A DNA stretch of 64,000 nucleotides from Clostridiales bacterium. Its GTDB lineage: Bacteria; Bacillota; Clostridia; Christensenellales; Aristaeellaceae. Shown here in pieces: positions 50,732 to 59,034 of this stretch. The notes below the pieces were generated by a model, which worked only from the letters and a program-made list of their open reading frames with translations, had not been told where the DNA came from and ran no database searches. Within the stretch, counting starts at the first letter, position 1, and each line of letters starts with the position of its first letter. The translations under genes were made by a program, and so were the position numbers. The stretch is from the NCBI GenBank assembly GCA_004555155.1, contig SFJH01000007.1, positions 6,633 through 70,632 of the forward strand, written 5' to 3'.

Positions 50732-51375
50732 TCCGCCAGCTCCTTCACCGCACTGCTGGTACCGATGCGGTCGCAGCCGGCGCTCAGGTACTGCTCCACC
50801 GCCTCCGCGGTGCGCACGCCGCCGGCGGCCTTGATGCGCACGTTCGGGCCCACATTGGCCCTGAACAGCGCGATGTCCTCGAGCGTGGCGCCGCCGGTGC
50901 CGAAGCCGGTGGAGGTCTTGATGAAGTCCGCGCCCGCGTCGGTGACACACCTGCACAGCGCGATCTTTTCCTCCTCGGTGAGATAGCAGGTCTCCACGAT
51001 CACCTTCAGCACATGATCGCCCACGGCCTGCTTGATGGCGCGGATCTCCGCAGTTACCTTTTCAAATTCGCCGTTCTTCACGTCGCAGAGATTGACCACC
51101 ATGTCCACCTCGTTCGCGCCCTCGAACACCGCCTGCTGGGCCTCGAAGATCTTGACCGCCGTGGTGGAATAGCCGAGGGGGAAGCCGATCACCGTGCAGA
51201 TGTTCAGCCGGTCGCCGTACTTTTCATGCAGGGGCTTGACGTAGCACGCCGGGATGCACACCGAAGCGGTGTGATACCGGATCGCCTCGTCGCAGAGCTT
51301 CGTGATGCCCGCCCAGTCGCTGGTGGCCTTCAGCAGCGTGTGGTCGATGTGGGTCAGCATTTCCTTCTTTTCCAT
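50728..51375 (-). CDS. deoC: Deoxyribose-phosphate aldolase
   Basis: A 215-residue class I aldolase cleaving 2-deoxyribose-5-phosphate to acetaldehyde and glyceraldehyde-3-phosphate. Motifs: IDHTLLKATSDWAGI at the N-terminus, NEVDMVVNLCDVKNG, the LKVIVETCYL lysine that forms the Schiff base with substrate, DFIKTSTGFGTGGAT (second Lys), and IKAAGGVRT. The ATG at 51375 follows GAGGAGGAG. Followed by a coupled 72-residue gene; no other deo gene is in the window. Confidence 0.97.
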   Translation of the reverse strand: MEKKEMLTHIDHTLLKATSDWAGITKLCDEAIRYHTASVCIPACYVKPLHEKYGDRLNICTVIGFPLGYSTTAVKIFEAQQAVFEGANEVDMVVNLCDVKNGEFEKVTAEIRAIKQAVGDHVLKVIVETCYLTEEEKIALCRCVTDAGADFIKTSTGFGTGGATLEDIALFRANVGPNVRIKAAGGVRTAEAVEQYLSAGCDRIGTSSAVKELAE

Positions 51376-51387
51376 AAAAACTCCTCC

Positions 51388-52161
51388 TCATCCGTTCGCC
51401 TTTTCGATTTTCAGAATCATATAAACCGGCGTTTCCAGATAGCCCTCGTAGCGGCCGGGCGACGTCTCGCGCCATTCCTCCGGCGGCATGGGCTCCTCCA
51501 TCCGCGCAATGCGCAGTCCCGCTCCGGCGATGGCGTTGGCGTAGTCGCCGAAGGTGTGGTGATAGCTGCGGCTCAGCCGGTTTTCACAGCCGTCATTGTA
51601 CTCAATCCAGGGCTGAACGTAAGCGCGCACGCGCCTGTCCAGATAGCGCACCGTCCATTCGTCGTCCCCGGGAAAGGTCTCGCCATGCGCGATGGGATAC
51701 TGGGCCGAGTAGACCGGATGGATCGCCGAGAGCACGCACACGCCCTGCGGCGCCAGGCAGCGGGCGATCCCGTCGAACAGCGCGTCCAGATCGGCGATAT
51801 AGTGGCTGGCGGTGGAGGAAAACACCAGATCGAACCTCCGCTCCAGCCTCTCGGCAATCCGGGCCGCATCTCCCTGCAGAAACGCCGCCCGGGAGCCGCG
51901 CGCCTGCGCCTTTTTTCGCGCCAGCGCCAGCATGCCCTCGGACAAATCCACGCCGACGATTTCCGACAGGCCCATCTGCTCCAGCAGAAATGTGAAAATG
52001 CCCGTGCCGCAGCCGATGTCCAGCGCAGACCTTCCCCGCAGTTCGGGCAGCAGCTTCCGGATGCAGGGCCATTCAATCGAACGGCTGTAGGAATCCGGCG
52101 CGTCGTTGAACGCATCGTAGATTTCGGCGGAGCGATCCCAGTCCTCCCGGATGCCCTCCAT
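51388..52161 (-). CDS. Class I SAM-dependent methyltransferase
   Basis: A 257-residue methyltransferase. Motif I is SALDIGCGTGIFTFLL near residue 47; GVDLSEGML, QGDAARI and the FDLVFSSTASHYI motif follow. This is the small-molecule (UbiE/Methyltransf_11) type. The start is the ATG at 52161, 9 bases after GGGAG; the ATG at 52170 sits directly on that site. Its C-terminal half (WTVRYLDRRVRAY, YHHTFGDYANAI) matches an uncharacterised group; substrate unknown. Twelve bases from deoC on the same strand, so probably co-transcribed with it. Confidence 0.87.
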   Translation of the reverse strand: MEGIREDWDRSAEIYDAFNDAPDSYSRSIEWPCIRKLLPELRGRSALDIGCGTGIFTFLLEQMGLSEIVGVDLSEGMLALARKKAQARGSRAAFLQGDAARIAERLERRFDLVFSSTASHYIADLDALFDGIARCLAPQGVCVLSAIHPVYSAQYPIAHGETFPGDDEWTVRYLDRRVRAYVQPWIEYNDGCENRLSRSYHHTFGDYANAIAGAGLRIARMEEPMPPEEWRETSPGRYEGYLETPVYMILKIEKANG

Positions 52162-52185
52162 GCGAATCATCTCCCTTCGCGTGCC

Positions 52186-52214
52186 ATTATATCAGATTTC
52201 CCGCCCTGCGGCAA
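52186..52214 (-). promoter_or_regulatory. Promoter of the methyltransferase-deoC unit
   Basis: Minus-strand TTGCCG (52209-52214), a 17-base spacer and TATAAT (52186-52191). Confidence 0.6.
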
Positions 52215-52295
52215 GGCGGCGCTTCCTCAAATTGTCTACGCTTTGGTCGGCAACAGTTAACCGAAGCGGGCTTTCCCGCCGAACGCGGATGCAGG

Positions 52296-52320
52296 TATAA
52301 TATATAGAGTGAACTATAAT
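52296..52320 (+). promoter_or_regulatory. -10 elements upstream of the ABC-F gene
   Basis: Two TATAAT hexamers (52296-52301 and 52315-52320) precede the ATG at 52337. Neither has a good -35; the first is better placed. Confidence 0.45.
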
Positions 52321-52336
52321 GACCGGAGGGAGATCC

Positions 52337-54121
52337 ATGCTTCTCACCGCAGAAAATCTGCGCAAAAATTACGGCATGAAGCAGCTGCTGGACGGCGTGA
52401 CGCTCTATCTGAACCAGGGCGAGCGCATCGGCCTGATCGGCGTCAACGGCACGGGCAAGAGCACCCTTCTGAAGCTCCTGGCCGGCGCGGAATCGCCGGA
52501 CGAGGGGCGCGTTGCGCTGGACCCGAACGTGCAGGTTTCATACCTTCCGCAGACGCCGGCGCTGAACGACGGGCTGACCGTGCTGGAGCAGGTGTTTGCC
52601 GGCCACCCGGCGGAATTCCGCGAGATCAACGAATATGAGGCCAAGACGATCCTCACAAAGCTGGGCATCACCGACTTCGACCGGAAGATCGGCGAGCTGT
52701 CCGGCGGACAGCGCAAGCGCGTGGCGCTGGCCACGGTGTTCGTCTACCCCGCCGACGTGCTGATTCTGGACGAGCCCACCAACCATCTGGACGCGGAGAT
52801 GGTCGCCTGGCTGGAGCAGCGGCTGGCCCGGTTCACCGGCGGGCTGGTGATGGTCACCCACGACCGCTATTTCCTGGAAAACGTGGTGACGAAGATCGCG
52901 GAGCTCAGCCGCGGCGAGTTGTTTCTGTACGAGGCGAACTATTCCAAATACCTCGAGCTGAAGGCCCAGCGGCTGGAGATGGCCCAGGCCAGCGAGCGCA
53001 AGCGGCAGGCGCTTCTGCGCAGGGAGACCGAGTGGATCATGCGCGGCTGCCGCGCCCGGTCCACCAAGAGCACCGAGCGCATCGCCCGCTATGAGGCGCT
53101 GAAGGCCCAGGAGGGCCCCCGCGCCGACGAGAGCCTGTCCATCTCGGCGGGCGCCTCCCGGCTGGGGCGCAAGACGGTGGAGCTGCAGCACGTCTCCAAG
53201 TCCTTCGGGGACAAAACCGTCATCCGCGATTTTTCCTACACAATCCTGCGGGACGACCGCGTGGGCATCGTCGGCAGAAACGGCGCGGGCAAGAGCACGC
53301 TGCTGAACCTGATCGCCGGCACGCTGCCGCCCGACTCCGGCCGCGTCGACTTCGGCGGCACGGTGCGCATCGGCTACTTCACCCAGGAGGGCAGGGAGCT
53401 GGATCCCGATCAGCGCCCCTACGACTACATCCACGAAATCGCCTCCGAGCTGCGCACCCGGGAGGGCCGTGTGTCCGCCACGCAGATGATGGAGCGGTTC
53501 CTGTTCCCGTCCGACCTCCAGTTCTCCACCATCGGACGGCTGTCCGGCGGCGAGCGGCGCAGGCTGTATCTGCTGGGCATCCTGATGAGCGCGCCCAACA
53601 TCCTGCTGCTGGACGAGCCCACCAACGATCTGGACGTGGAGACGCTCACCATTCTGGAGGACTATCTGACCGAGTTCCCCGGCGCGGTGGTGGCGGTGTC
53701 CCACGACCGGTACTTCCTGGACAAGACCGCCGCGTCGATCCTCGAGGTGCGCGGAGACGGCGAAGTCCGCCGCACCATGGGCGGCTACTCCGACTTCGAG
53801 CTGCTGCGGGAAATGGACGCCGCGCCCCGCAGGGAGTCCCGCCCCGCCGCGCCCCGGGAGCGCCGCTCCGACCGGCCGCAGAAGCTGAAGTTCACCTTCC
53901 GGGAGCAGCGGGAGTTCGACTCCATCGACGCCGACATCGCCGCGCTGGAGGAGAAGATCGCCGCCTGCGAATCCGATATCGAATCCAGCGCCAGCGACTA
54001 CGTGCGCCTTCAGGCGCTTCTCGCCGAAAAGGGAGCGCTGGAAAAGCAGCTGGAGGAAAAGACCGAGCGCTGGGTCTATCTGAACGATCTGGCCGAGCGC
54101 ATTGCCCAACAAAACCAATGA
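52337..54121 (+). CDS. ABC-F family ATPase, Uup type
   Basis: A 594-residue soluble protein with two ABC domains and no membrane segment. Walker A motifs GVNGTGKST (near 37) and GRNGAGKST (near 315), signatures LSGGQRKRVAL and LSGGERRRLYL, Walker B LILDEPTNHLD and LLLDEPTNDLD. The interdomain linker contains ETEWIMRGCRARSTK, the Uup-type mark, and a C-terminal coiled coil (residues 520-590) is present. ABC-F proteins act on ribosomes or branched DNA; Uup-type members are housekeeping, so antibiotic resistance is not implied. The ATG at 52337 follows GGAGGG; an upstream ATG at 52319 lies before that site. Confidence 0.93.
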   Translation: MLLTAENLRKNYGMKQLLDGVTLYLNQGERIGLIGVNGTGKSTLLKLLAGAESPDEGRVALDPNVQVSYLPQTPALNDGLTVLEQVFAGHPAEFREINEYEAKTILTKLGITDFDRKIGELSGGQRKRVALATVFVYPADVLILDEPTNHLDAEMVAWLEQRLARFTGGLVMVTHDRYFLENVVTKIAELSRGELFLYEANYSKYLELKAQRLEMAQASERKRQALLRRETEWIMRGCRARSTKSTERIARYEALKAQEGPRADESLSISAGASRLGRKTVELQHVSKSFGDKTVIRDFSYTILRDDRVGIVGRNGAGKSTLLNLIAGTLPPDSGRVDFGGTVRIGYFTQEGRELDPDQRPYDYIHEIASELRTREGRVSATQMMERFLFPSDLQFSTIGRLSGGERRRLYLLGILMSAPNILLLDEPTNDLDVETLTILEDYLTEFPGAVVAVSHDRYFLDKTAASILEVRGDGEVRRTMGGYSDFELLREMDAAPRRESRPAAPRERRSDRPQKLKFTFREQREFDSIDADIAALEEKIAACESDIESSASDYVRLQALLAEKGALEKQLEEKTERWVYLNDLAERIAQQNQ

Positions 54122-54136
54122 TGGAGTGACCCTGCC

Positions 54137-55057
54137 ATGAGCTTTACCGTTACCCTGACCACCGTCGCCATGATGCTGCTGTACGCCGTGCCGGGCTTTC
54201 TGCTGATCAAGTTCCGCAAGCTGGACGCGGCCAACATCTCGTCCTTCGCCACGCTGCTTCTGTACCTGGCCTCTCCCTTCCAGACGATCTACGCCCTGCA
54301 GCGCGTGGAGTATTCCGCCTATATGCTCAAGCACCTGGGCCTGGCGCTGCTGTCCGGCGTGGTGCTGATGTGCAGCATGCTGGGCGCGGTCTACTTCTGC
54401 CTGCGCAGGAAGCAGCAGCTGGTGCCCTACCGCATCTGCACCGCCGCCTCCGCGCTGGGCAACTGCGGCTTCATGGGCATTCCGCTGCTGGAGGCGCTGC
54501 TGCCGGACTATCCCCAGGCCGTGGCCTTCGCGTCCATGTTCTTCATGGCCATGAACATCCTGATGTGGACCGTCACCAGCTTCATCATCACCCGCGACAG
54601 AAAGTACATCAGCCTGAAGAAGGTCTTTCTGAACCCCTCCAGTATCGCCATGGGCGTGGCGCTGATCCTGTTCTTCTGCCGCATCCGGATCACCGGGCAG
54701 ATCAGCGACATGGTGACCACCCTCAGCCGGATGAGCACCGTGCTGTGCATGCTGATTCTGGGCATGCGGCTGGCCGTGGTTCCCTTCAAGCCCATCTTCA
54801 CCAGCAAGCTGCAGTACATGGCGGTGGCGCTGAAGCTGTTCGTGTTCCCGCTGTTCGCGCTGGCCGTGTGCTCGCTTCTGCCGGTGGAGCGCAACTTCGT
54901 GCTGAGCATCTACATCATCTGCTGCGCGCCCACGGGCAACCTGGTGCTGAGCTTCGCCGAAATCCTGGGCGAGGGCCAGGACACCGCCGCCAACGTGGTG
55001 CTGCTGAGCACGCTTCTGAGCATGATCACCATCCCGCTGATGCTGCTGATCGTCTGA
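54137..55057 (+). CDS. AEC family transporter
   Basis: A 306-residue membrane carrier of the auxin efflux carrier family with about ten hydrophobic helices. The conserved GNCGFMGIPLLEALLP motif is near residue 113 and APTGNLVLSF in the second half is the matching inverted-repeat motif. Bacterial members move malate, malonate or unknown acids. The ATG at 54137 lies 15 bases after the ABC-F stop with GGAG upstream. Confidence 0.9.
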   Translation: MSFTVTLTTVAMMLLYAVPGFLLIKFRKLDAANISSFATLLLYLASPFQTIYALQRVEYSAYMLKHLGLALLSGVVLMCSMLGAVYFCLRRKQQLVPYRICTAASALGNCGFMGIPLLEALLPDYPQAVAFASMFFMAMNILMWTVTSFIITRDRKYISLKKVFLNPSSIAMGVALILFFCRIRITGQISDMVTTLSRMSTVLCMLILGMRLAVVPFKPIFTSKLQYMAVALKLFVFPLFALAVCSLLPVERNFVLSIYIICCAPTGNLVLSFAEILGEGQDTAANVVLLSTLLSMITIPLMLLIV

Positions 55058-55121
55058 CGGTGCCGCGGTGGAAAAATTCACATTTCCGGATTACACTCTT
55101 CCCAGAAACGGAGGGATTCCT

Positions 55122-55568
55122 ATGAGCAAAATTGACGTGGTGCGCAAGGCCATGATGGACGCGCTGAAGGCCGGCGACAAGCCCCGCAAGGAGGCGCTTT
55201 CGCTGCTGCTGTCCGCCCTCAAGGCCAAAAACATCGACAAGCGCGCGGATCTGACCGAGGACGAGGAGAACGCCGTGGTCTACAAGGAGATCAAGGAAGC
55301 CCAGGAGACTCTGGACACCACCCCCGCCGACCGCACGGAGATCATCGACGAATGCAGGCTGCGCATCGCCGTTTACAGCGAGTTCGCGCCCAAGCGCATG
55401 GATGAAGGCGAAATCCGCGCCGCCATCGCCGAAACCCTTGCCGAGCTGGGCATCGACGCCCCCACCGCCAGGGACAAGGGCCGCCTGATGAAGGTGCTGA
55501 TGCCCAAACTCAACGGCAAGGCCGAGGGCCGTCTGGTCAACCAGCTGGTGGGCGAAGTGCTGAAGTAG
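55122..55568 (+). CDS. yqeY: GatB/YqeY domain protein
   Basis: A 148-residue helical protein with the YqeY fold related to the tail of GatB amidotransferase. RKEALSLLLSALKAKNIDKR and the C-terminal GRLMKVLMPKLNGKAEGRLVNQLV are diagnostic. It may bind tRNA; its role is not established. The start at 55122 has CGGAGGG 7 bases upstream; an in-frame ATG at 55068 has no ribosome site. Follows the AEC gene by 64 bases. Confidence 0.92.
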   Translation: MSKIDVVRKAMMDALKAGDKPRKEALSLLLSALKAKNIDKRADLTEDEENAVVYKEIKEAQETLDTTPADRTEIIDECRLRIAVYSEFAPKRMDEGEIRAAIAETLAELGIDAPTARDKGRLMKVLMPKLNGKAEGRLVNQLVGEVLK

Positions 55569-55606
55569 TTCCGCCCGGGCTGCGCATCGCCAGAGCGATT
55601 TCACCA

Positions 55607-55635
55607 TTGACAAACCCCCGCTGCCCCGCTATAAT
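55607..55635 (+). promoter_or_regulatory. Exact-consensus promoter of trpS
   Basis: TTGACA (55607-55612), a 17-base spacer and TATAAT (55630-55635). Confidence 0.9.
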
Positions 55636-55644
55636 CAAGGGTAG

Positions 55645-55884
55645 ACAAACCGATGAGTAAGACGAGTAGCATGATCCCCATCGCCCAAGAGAGCCGCGGA
55701 GGGTGCGAGCGCGGCGCGATGCCCATGCGAATGGACTTACGAGGGCGGCCGAAAGCGCAAGCGAGTAGCAGCCGACGGGCTCCGCACCCGTTATCCGCGC
55801 GGATCGCATTTCACGTGCGAAACCTCTAATTGGGTGGCTCAGCAGACTCCGGCCTGCCCCATAAACGTGGGGCGGGCCGTTTTT
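55645..55884 (+). promoter_or_regulatory. T-box leader of trpS (tRNA-Trp sensing)
   Basis: Stem I begins with GTAAG (55656 on), which pairs with CTTAC (55736-55740). The AGTA loop, AGAGAG (55688-55693) and GGTGCGA are present. The specifier loop GAATGGA carries TGG (55732-55734), the Trp codon. The antiterminator is GGG (55832-55834), bulge TGGCTCA (55835-55841), GCAG (55842-55845) pairing CTGC and CCC (55854-55860). The competing terminator pairs 55851-55860 with 55869-55878 and ends in TTTTT. The bulge is unusual: TGGCTCA rather than TGGNACC. Confidence 0.92.
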
Positions 55885-55908
55885 CATGTCGATCAGGAGG
55901 GAATCATT

Positions 55909-56919
55909 ATGGAACAGCAGGTTCAGAAAAAGAGAATCTTCTCGGGCATCCAGCCCACCGGCAACCTGACCCTGGGCAACTACATCGGCGCGCTGCGCAA
56001 CTTCGGCCTCTTGCAGGATGAGTACGATTGTCTCTATTCCATCGTCGATCTGCACGCGCTGACCGTGCGCCAGAATCCCACCGAGCTGCGCAAGGCCTGC
56101 CTGCGCACGATGTCCATCTTCCTGGCCAGCGGTCTGGATCCGGAAAAGAACATCATCTACTTCCAGTCCCAGGTGCCCGCCCACGCGGAGCTGGGCTGGC
56201 TGCTGGACTGCTACACCTATATGGGCGAGCTGTCCCGCATGACCCAGTTCAAGGACAAGTCCGCCAAGCACGCCGACAACATCAACTGCGGCCTGTTCGC
56301 CTATCCCGTGCTGATGGCCGCCGACATCCTGCTGTATCAGGCCGACCTCGTGCCCATCGGCGCGGACCAGAAGCAGCACCTCGAGCTCTGCCGCGACGTG
56401 GCCGAGCGCTTCAACGGCATCTACGGCGACGTGTTCACCATCCCCGAGGGCTACTTCCCCAAGGTCGGCGCCCGCGTCATGAGCCTCCAGGAGCCCACCC
56501 GCAAGATGTCCAAGTCCGACCCCGAGGACACCTATATCGCCATCCTCGACAAGCCCGACGTCATCCGCAAAAAGATCCGCCGCGCCGTCACCGACTGCGA
56601 CAACACCGTCGTCTTCGACCCCGAAAACAAGCCCGGCGTCGCCAACCTCATGTCCATCATGTCCGCCCTCTCCGGCCGCACCATGGACGAAATCTCCGCC
56701 GACTACAACGGCCTCGGCTACGGCAAGTTCAAGGACGCCGTCGCCGACTGCGTCATCGCCACCCTCGAGCCCATCCAGGCCGAATACGAACGCATCTCCG
56801 CCGACAAAGCCTACCTCCAGCAGGTCATGGACTCCGGCCGCGAACGCGCCTCCGCCATTGCCCACAAAACCATGCTCAAAGTGCGCAAAAAGCTCGGCAT
56901 CGCGCCGTGGAAGCTGTAA
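55909..56919 (+). CDS. trpS: Tryptophanyl-tRNA synthetase
   Basis: A 336-residue class Ic synthetase. The HIGH-equivalent is PTGNLTLGNYIGAL and the KMSKS loop RKMSKSDPED is near residue 202. DLHALTV, QADLVPIGADQKQH and the C-terminal helices are standard. The ATG at 55909 follows AGGAGGG; the in-frame ATG at 55834 lies inside the T-box antiterminator and is not used. The 3' half (from about 56460) uses almost only CTC for Leu and GTC for Val, whereas the 5' half prefers CTG and GTG. Single gene under T-box control. Confidence 0.97.
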   Translation: MEQQVQKKRIFSGIQPTGNLTLGNYIGALRNFGLLQDEYDCLYSIVDLHALTVRQNPTELRKACLRTMSIFLASGLDPEKNIIYFQSQVPAHAELGWLLDCYTYMGELSRMTQFKDKSAKHADNINCGLFAYPVLMAADILLYQADLVPIGADQKQHLELCRDVAERFNGIYGDVFTIPEGYFPKVGARVMSLQEPTRKMSKSDPEDTYIAILDKPDVIRKKIRRAVTDCDNTVVFDPENKPGVANLMSIMSALSGRTMDEISADYNGLGYGKFKDAVADCVIATLEPIQAEYERISADKAYLQQVMDSGRERASAIAHKTMLKVRKKLGIAPWKL

Positions 56920-57111
56920 CGGCGGGGAGAGGGTGACGGGGGTTTTTGCGGGAGGGACTTTTCTTTGGAGAAAGAAAAGCCCCTCCCGCGCCCTCCCCAA
57001 AGAAATCGCCTGGGGTGGATGATGAGGAGGTACTTTTGCACGGTTGCCGTGGTGGCAACCGCACAAAGGGAGATGTTTGCGGCAGGCGGAACTCTTTTGC
57101 CGCAGCGTTAT
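56920..57111. repeat. Palindrome-rich spacer after trpS
   Basis: Non-coding. GCGGGAGGGACTTTTCTTT (56948-56966) pairs with 56971-56989 across a GGAG loop with one mismatch, a 19-bp stem that may end trpS though no U-run follows. CGGTTGCC (57041-57048) pairs with GGCAACCG (57054-57061). These look like small interspersed hairpin repeats rather than genes. It joins directly to the larger repeat at 57112. Confidence 0.6.
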
Positions 57112-57247
57112 CCCCACACGACGCAAGCCGCCACCACGGCGGCGCAGCGTCCGACGCACGTCATAACTTTGAACTACCCCCCGATTGGAAGAGTCCAGAG
57201 AAACTCAGTTTCTCTGGCGGGGTCCAGGGGCAGAGCCCCTGGGAGGT
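57112..57247 (+). repeat. Interspersed palindromic repeat, copy A
   Basis: About 130 bases shared with copies at 61938 and 62084, same orientation. Fixed parts: ACGACGCAAGCCGCCACCAC (57120 on) with GCCGCC/GGCGGC, AGCGTCCGACGCAC, the palindrome CCAGAGAAACT-C-AGTTTCTCTGG (57195-57217), and AGGGGC-AGA-GCCCCT (57227-57240). The right end supplies GGGAGGTG, the ribosome site of rsmH at 57252. The middle 25 bases differ from the other copies. Confidence 0.88.
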
Positions 57248-57251
57248 GATT

Positions 57252-58211
57252 ATGGAGTTTCATCATTTGCCTGTGCTGCTGAACGAGTGCCTGGAGGGGC
57301 TGAAGATTCGCCCGGACGGGACGTATCTGGACTGTACGCTGGGCGGGGCAGGACACAGCTCGGAGATCTTCAGGCGCCTGGAGAGCGGACTGCTGATCGG
57401 CATCGACCGGGACGCGGACGCCATCGAGGCGGCATCCGCGCGCATGGCCGCAATGAACGGCCCGGCGCGCTTTTTGGCCGTGCGCGGCAATTTCCACGAC
57501 GCAAGGCAGCTGCTGGCGGATGCGGGCGTGACGCGGGTGGACGGCATTCTCGCGGATCTCGGGGTCTCCTCGCACCAGCTGGACGTGCGCGAGCGCGGCT
57601 TTTCCTACCACGACGACGCTCCGCTGGACATGCGCATGGATCGGTCGCAGCGCCTGTCCGCCTATGAGATCGTCAACACCTGGTCCGAAGACGAGCTGAA
57701 CCGGATTCTGCGCGACTTCGGCGAGGAGAACTGGGCGCGCCAGATCGCCCGGGTGATCTGCGACCGCCGCAGGGCCGCGCCCATCGAGCGCACCAGCCAG
57801 CTTGTCGCCATCATCGATGCGGCCATTCCGAAAAAGTTCCGCGCCAAGGACGGCTCCCATCCGGCGCGAAGGACGTTCCAGGCGCTGCGCATCGCCGTCA
57901 ACGACGAGCTCACGCCGCTCCAGCCCGCGCTGAACGACCTGGCCGAACTGCTGAATCCCGGCGGACGTCTGTGCGTGATCACCTTCCATTCGCTGGAAGA
58001 CCGCATCGTCAAGAACGCCTTCCGCACCCTGGCCGACCCCTGCATCTGCCCGAAGAACATGCCCATCTGCGTCTGCGGACGCAAGCCCACGGTGAAGCTG
58101 ATCACCCGCAAGCCCATCACCGCGTCCCCCGGGGAGCTGGCCCAAAATCCCCGCGCCCGCAGCGCAAGCCTGCGGATTGTGGAGAAGCTGGAGGATCCCG
58201 GCCATGCTTGA
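57252..58211 (+). CDS. rsmH: 16S rRNA (C1402-N4) methyltransferase RsmH
   Basis: A 319-residue enzyme that methylates N4 of C1402 in the 30S decoding centre. Motifs: HHLPVLLNECLEGL at the start, YLDCTLGGAGHSSEIF (SAM), LADLGVSSHQLD and RGFSYHDDAPLDMRMD, then PARRTFQALRIAVNDEL and VITFHSLEDRIVK. The ATG at 57252 follows GGGAGGTG contributed by repeat A. rsmH normally heads the dcw cell-division cluster (mraZ-rsmH-ftsL); here it is followed by an Fpg-like gene, so the locus is rearranged. Confidence 0.96.
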   Translation: MEFHHLPVLLNECLEGLKIRPDGTYLDCTLGGAGHSSEIFRRLESGLLIGIDRDADAIEAASARMAAMNGPARFLAVRGNFHDARQLLADAGVTRVDGILADLGVSSHQLDVRERGFSYHDDAPLDMRMDRSQRLSAYEIVNTWSEDELNRILRDFGEENWARQIARVICDRRRAAPIERTSQLVAIIDAAIPKKFRAKDGSHPARRTFQALRIAVNDELTPLQPALNDLAELLNPGGRLCVITFHSLEDRIVKNAFRTLADPCICPKNMPICVCGRKPTVKLITRKPITASPGELAQNPRARSASLRIVEKLEDPGHA

Positions 58212-59028
58212 ACTGCCCGAGGTGCTGGCCCGCGCGCGGGAGCTGAATGAGGCGCTGGCCGGAAAGACCGTCGCGGAGGCGCTCCCGCCGTCCGCGCCAC
58301 ACAAATTCTGCTGGTTCAGCCTCCCCCCGGAGGAATATGCCGCGCGGCTGAAAGGCCGCGGCTTCGACGGCGCGGAGGGCTTCGGCATCTTCGTGGAGAT
58401 GAATTTCGGCGGCGAACGGCTGTGCGTAAACGACGGCGTAACCCTGCGCCTGCTCCCGCCGGAGGAGAAGCGGCCCGCGAAATACCAGCTGATGCTGGTC
58501 TTCGCCGACGGCTGGGCGCTGGCGTTCACCGTGTCCATGTACGGCGGAATCTATTTGCACGGCGGGAACTGGGACAACGAATACTATCGCGCCAGCCGCG
58601 AGCGCGTCTCGCCCCTGTCCGAAGCCTTCACGCCGGAATATCTGGCGTCGCTGGCCAGGAGCGCGAAGCCCTCGACCAGCCTCAAGGCGCTGCTGGCCAC
58701 GGAGCAGCGCATCCCCGGCCTGGGCAACGGCGTTTTGCAGGACATCCTGCTGCGCGCCGGGCTGCATCCCCGGCGAAGGGCCGACAGTCTGACCGGCGAG
58801 GAGCTGGACCGGCTGCGGTCGAGCATCCGCGGCACGCTGAACGAGATGGCGGAAAAGGGCGGGCGCGATACCGAGCGCCGCCTGTGCGGCCGCCCCGGCG
58901 ACTATCAAACCCTGATGTGCAAGAACACCCTGGCGGCGGGATGTCCTCTCTGCGGACATCCCGTGGCCCGGGAAACCTACCTGGGCGGCGCGGTGTACGT
59001 CTGTCCCCGCTGTCAGCCGATGAAGTGA
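58204..59028 (+). CDS. Fpg/Nei-like protein lacking the catalytic proline
   Basis: A 274-residue protein with the Fpg/Nei fold: an N-terminal beta domain (MLELPEVLARARELNEAL), the H2TH region EQRIPGLGNGVLQDILLRAGL near 175, and a C-terminal zinc finger CPLCGHPVARETYLG...CPRC. Active glycosylases start Met-Pro-Glu and use the Pro amine as nucleophile; here position 2 is Leu. The conserved Lys of the beta domain (RRGKYLL) also seems missing (EGFGIFVEM). Binding to DNA or RNA without lyase chemistry is likely. The ATG at 58204 overlaps rsmH by 8 bases and has GGAGG 9 bases upstream. Confidence 0.85.
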   Translation: MLELPEVLARARELNEALAGKTVAEALPPSAPHKFCWFSLPPEEYAARLKGRGFDGAEGFGIFVEMNFGGERLCVNDGVTLRLLPPEEKRPAKYQLMLVFADGWALAFTVSMYGGIYLHGGNWDNEYYRASRERVSPLSEAFTPEYLASLARSAKPSTSLKALLATEQRIPGLGNGVLQDILLRAGLHPRRRADSLTGEELDRLRSSIRGTLNEMAEKGGRDTERRLCGRPGDYQTLMCKNTLAAGCPLCGHPVARETYLGGAVYVCPRCQPMK

Positions 59029-59034
59029 GGCGCT

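Noticed and set aside
52337..54121. ABC-F protein as an antibiotic-resistance determinant
   Set aside because: The linker motif and C-terminal coiled coil are of the housekeeping Uup type, not the Vga/Lsa/OptrA groups.
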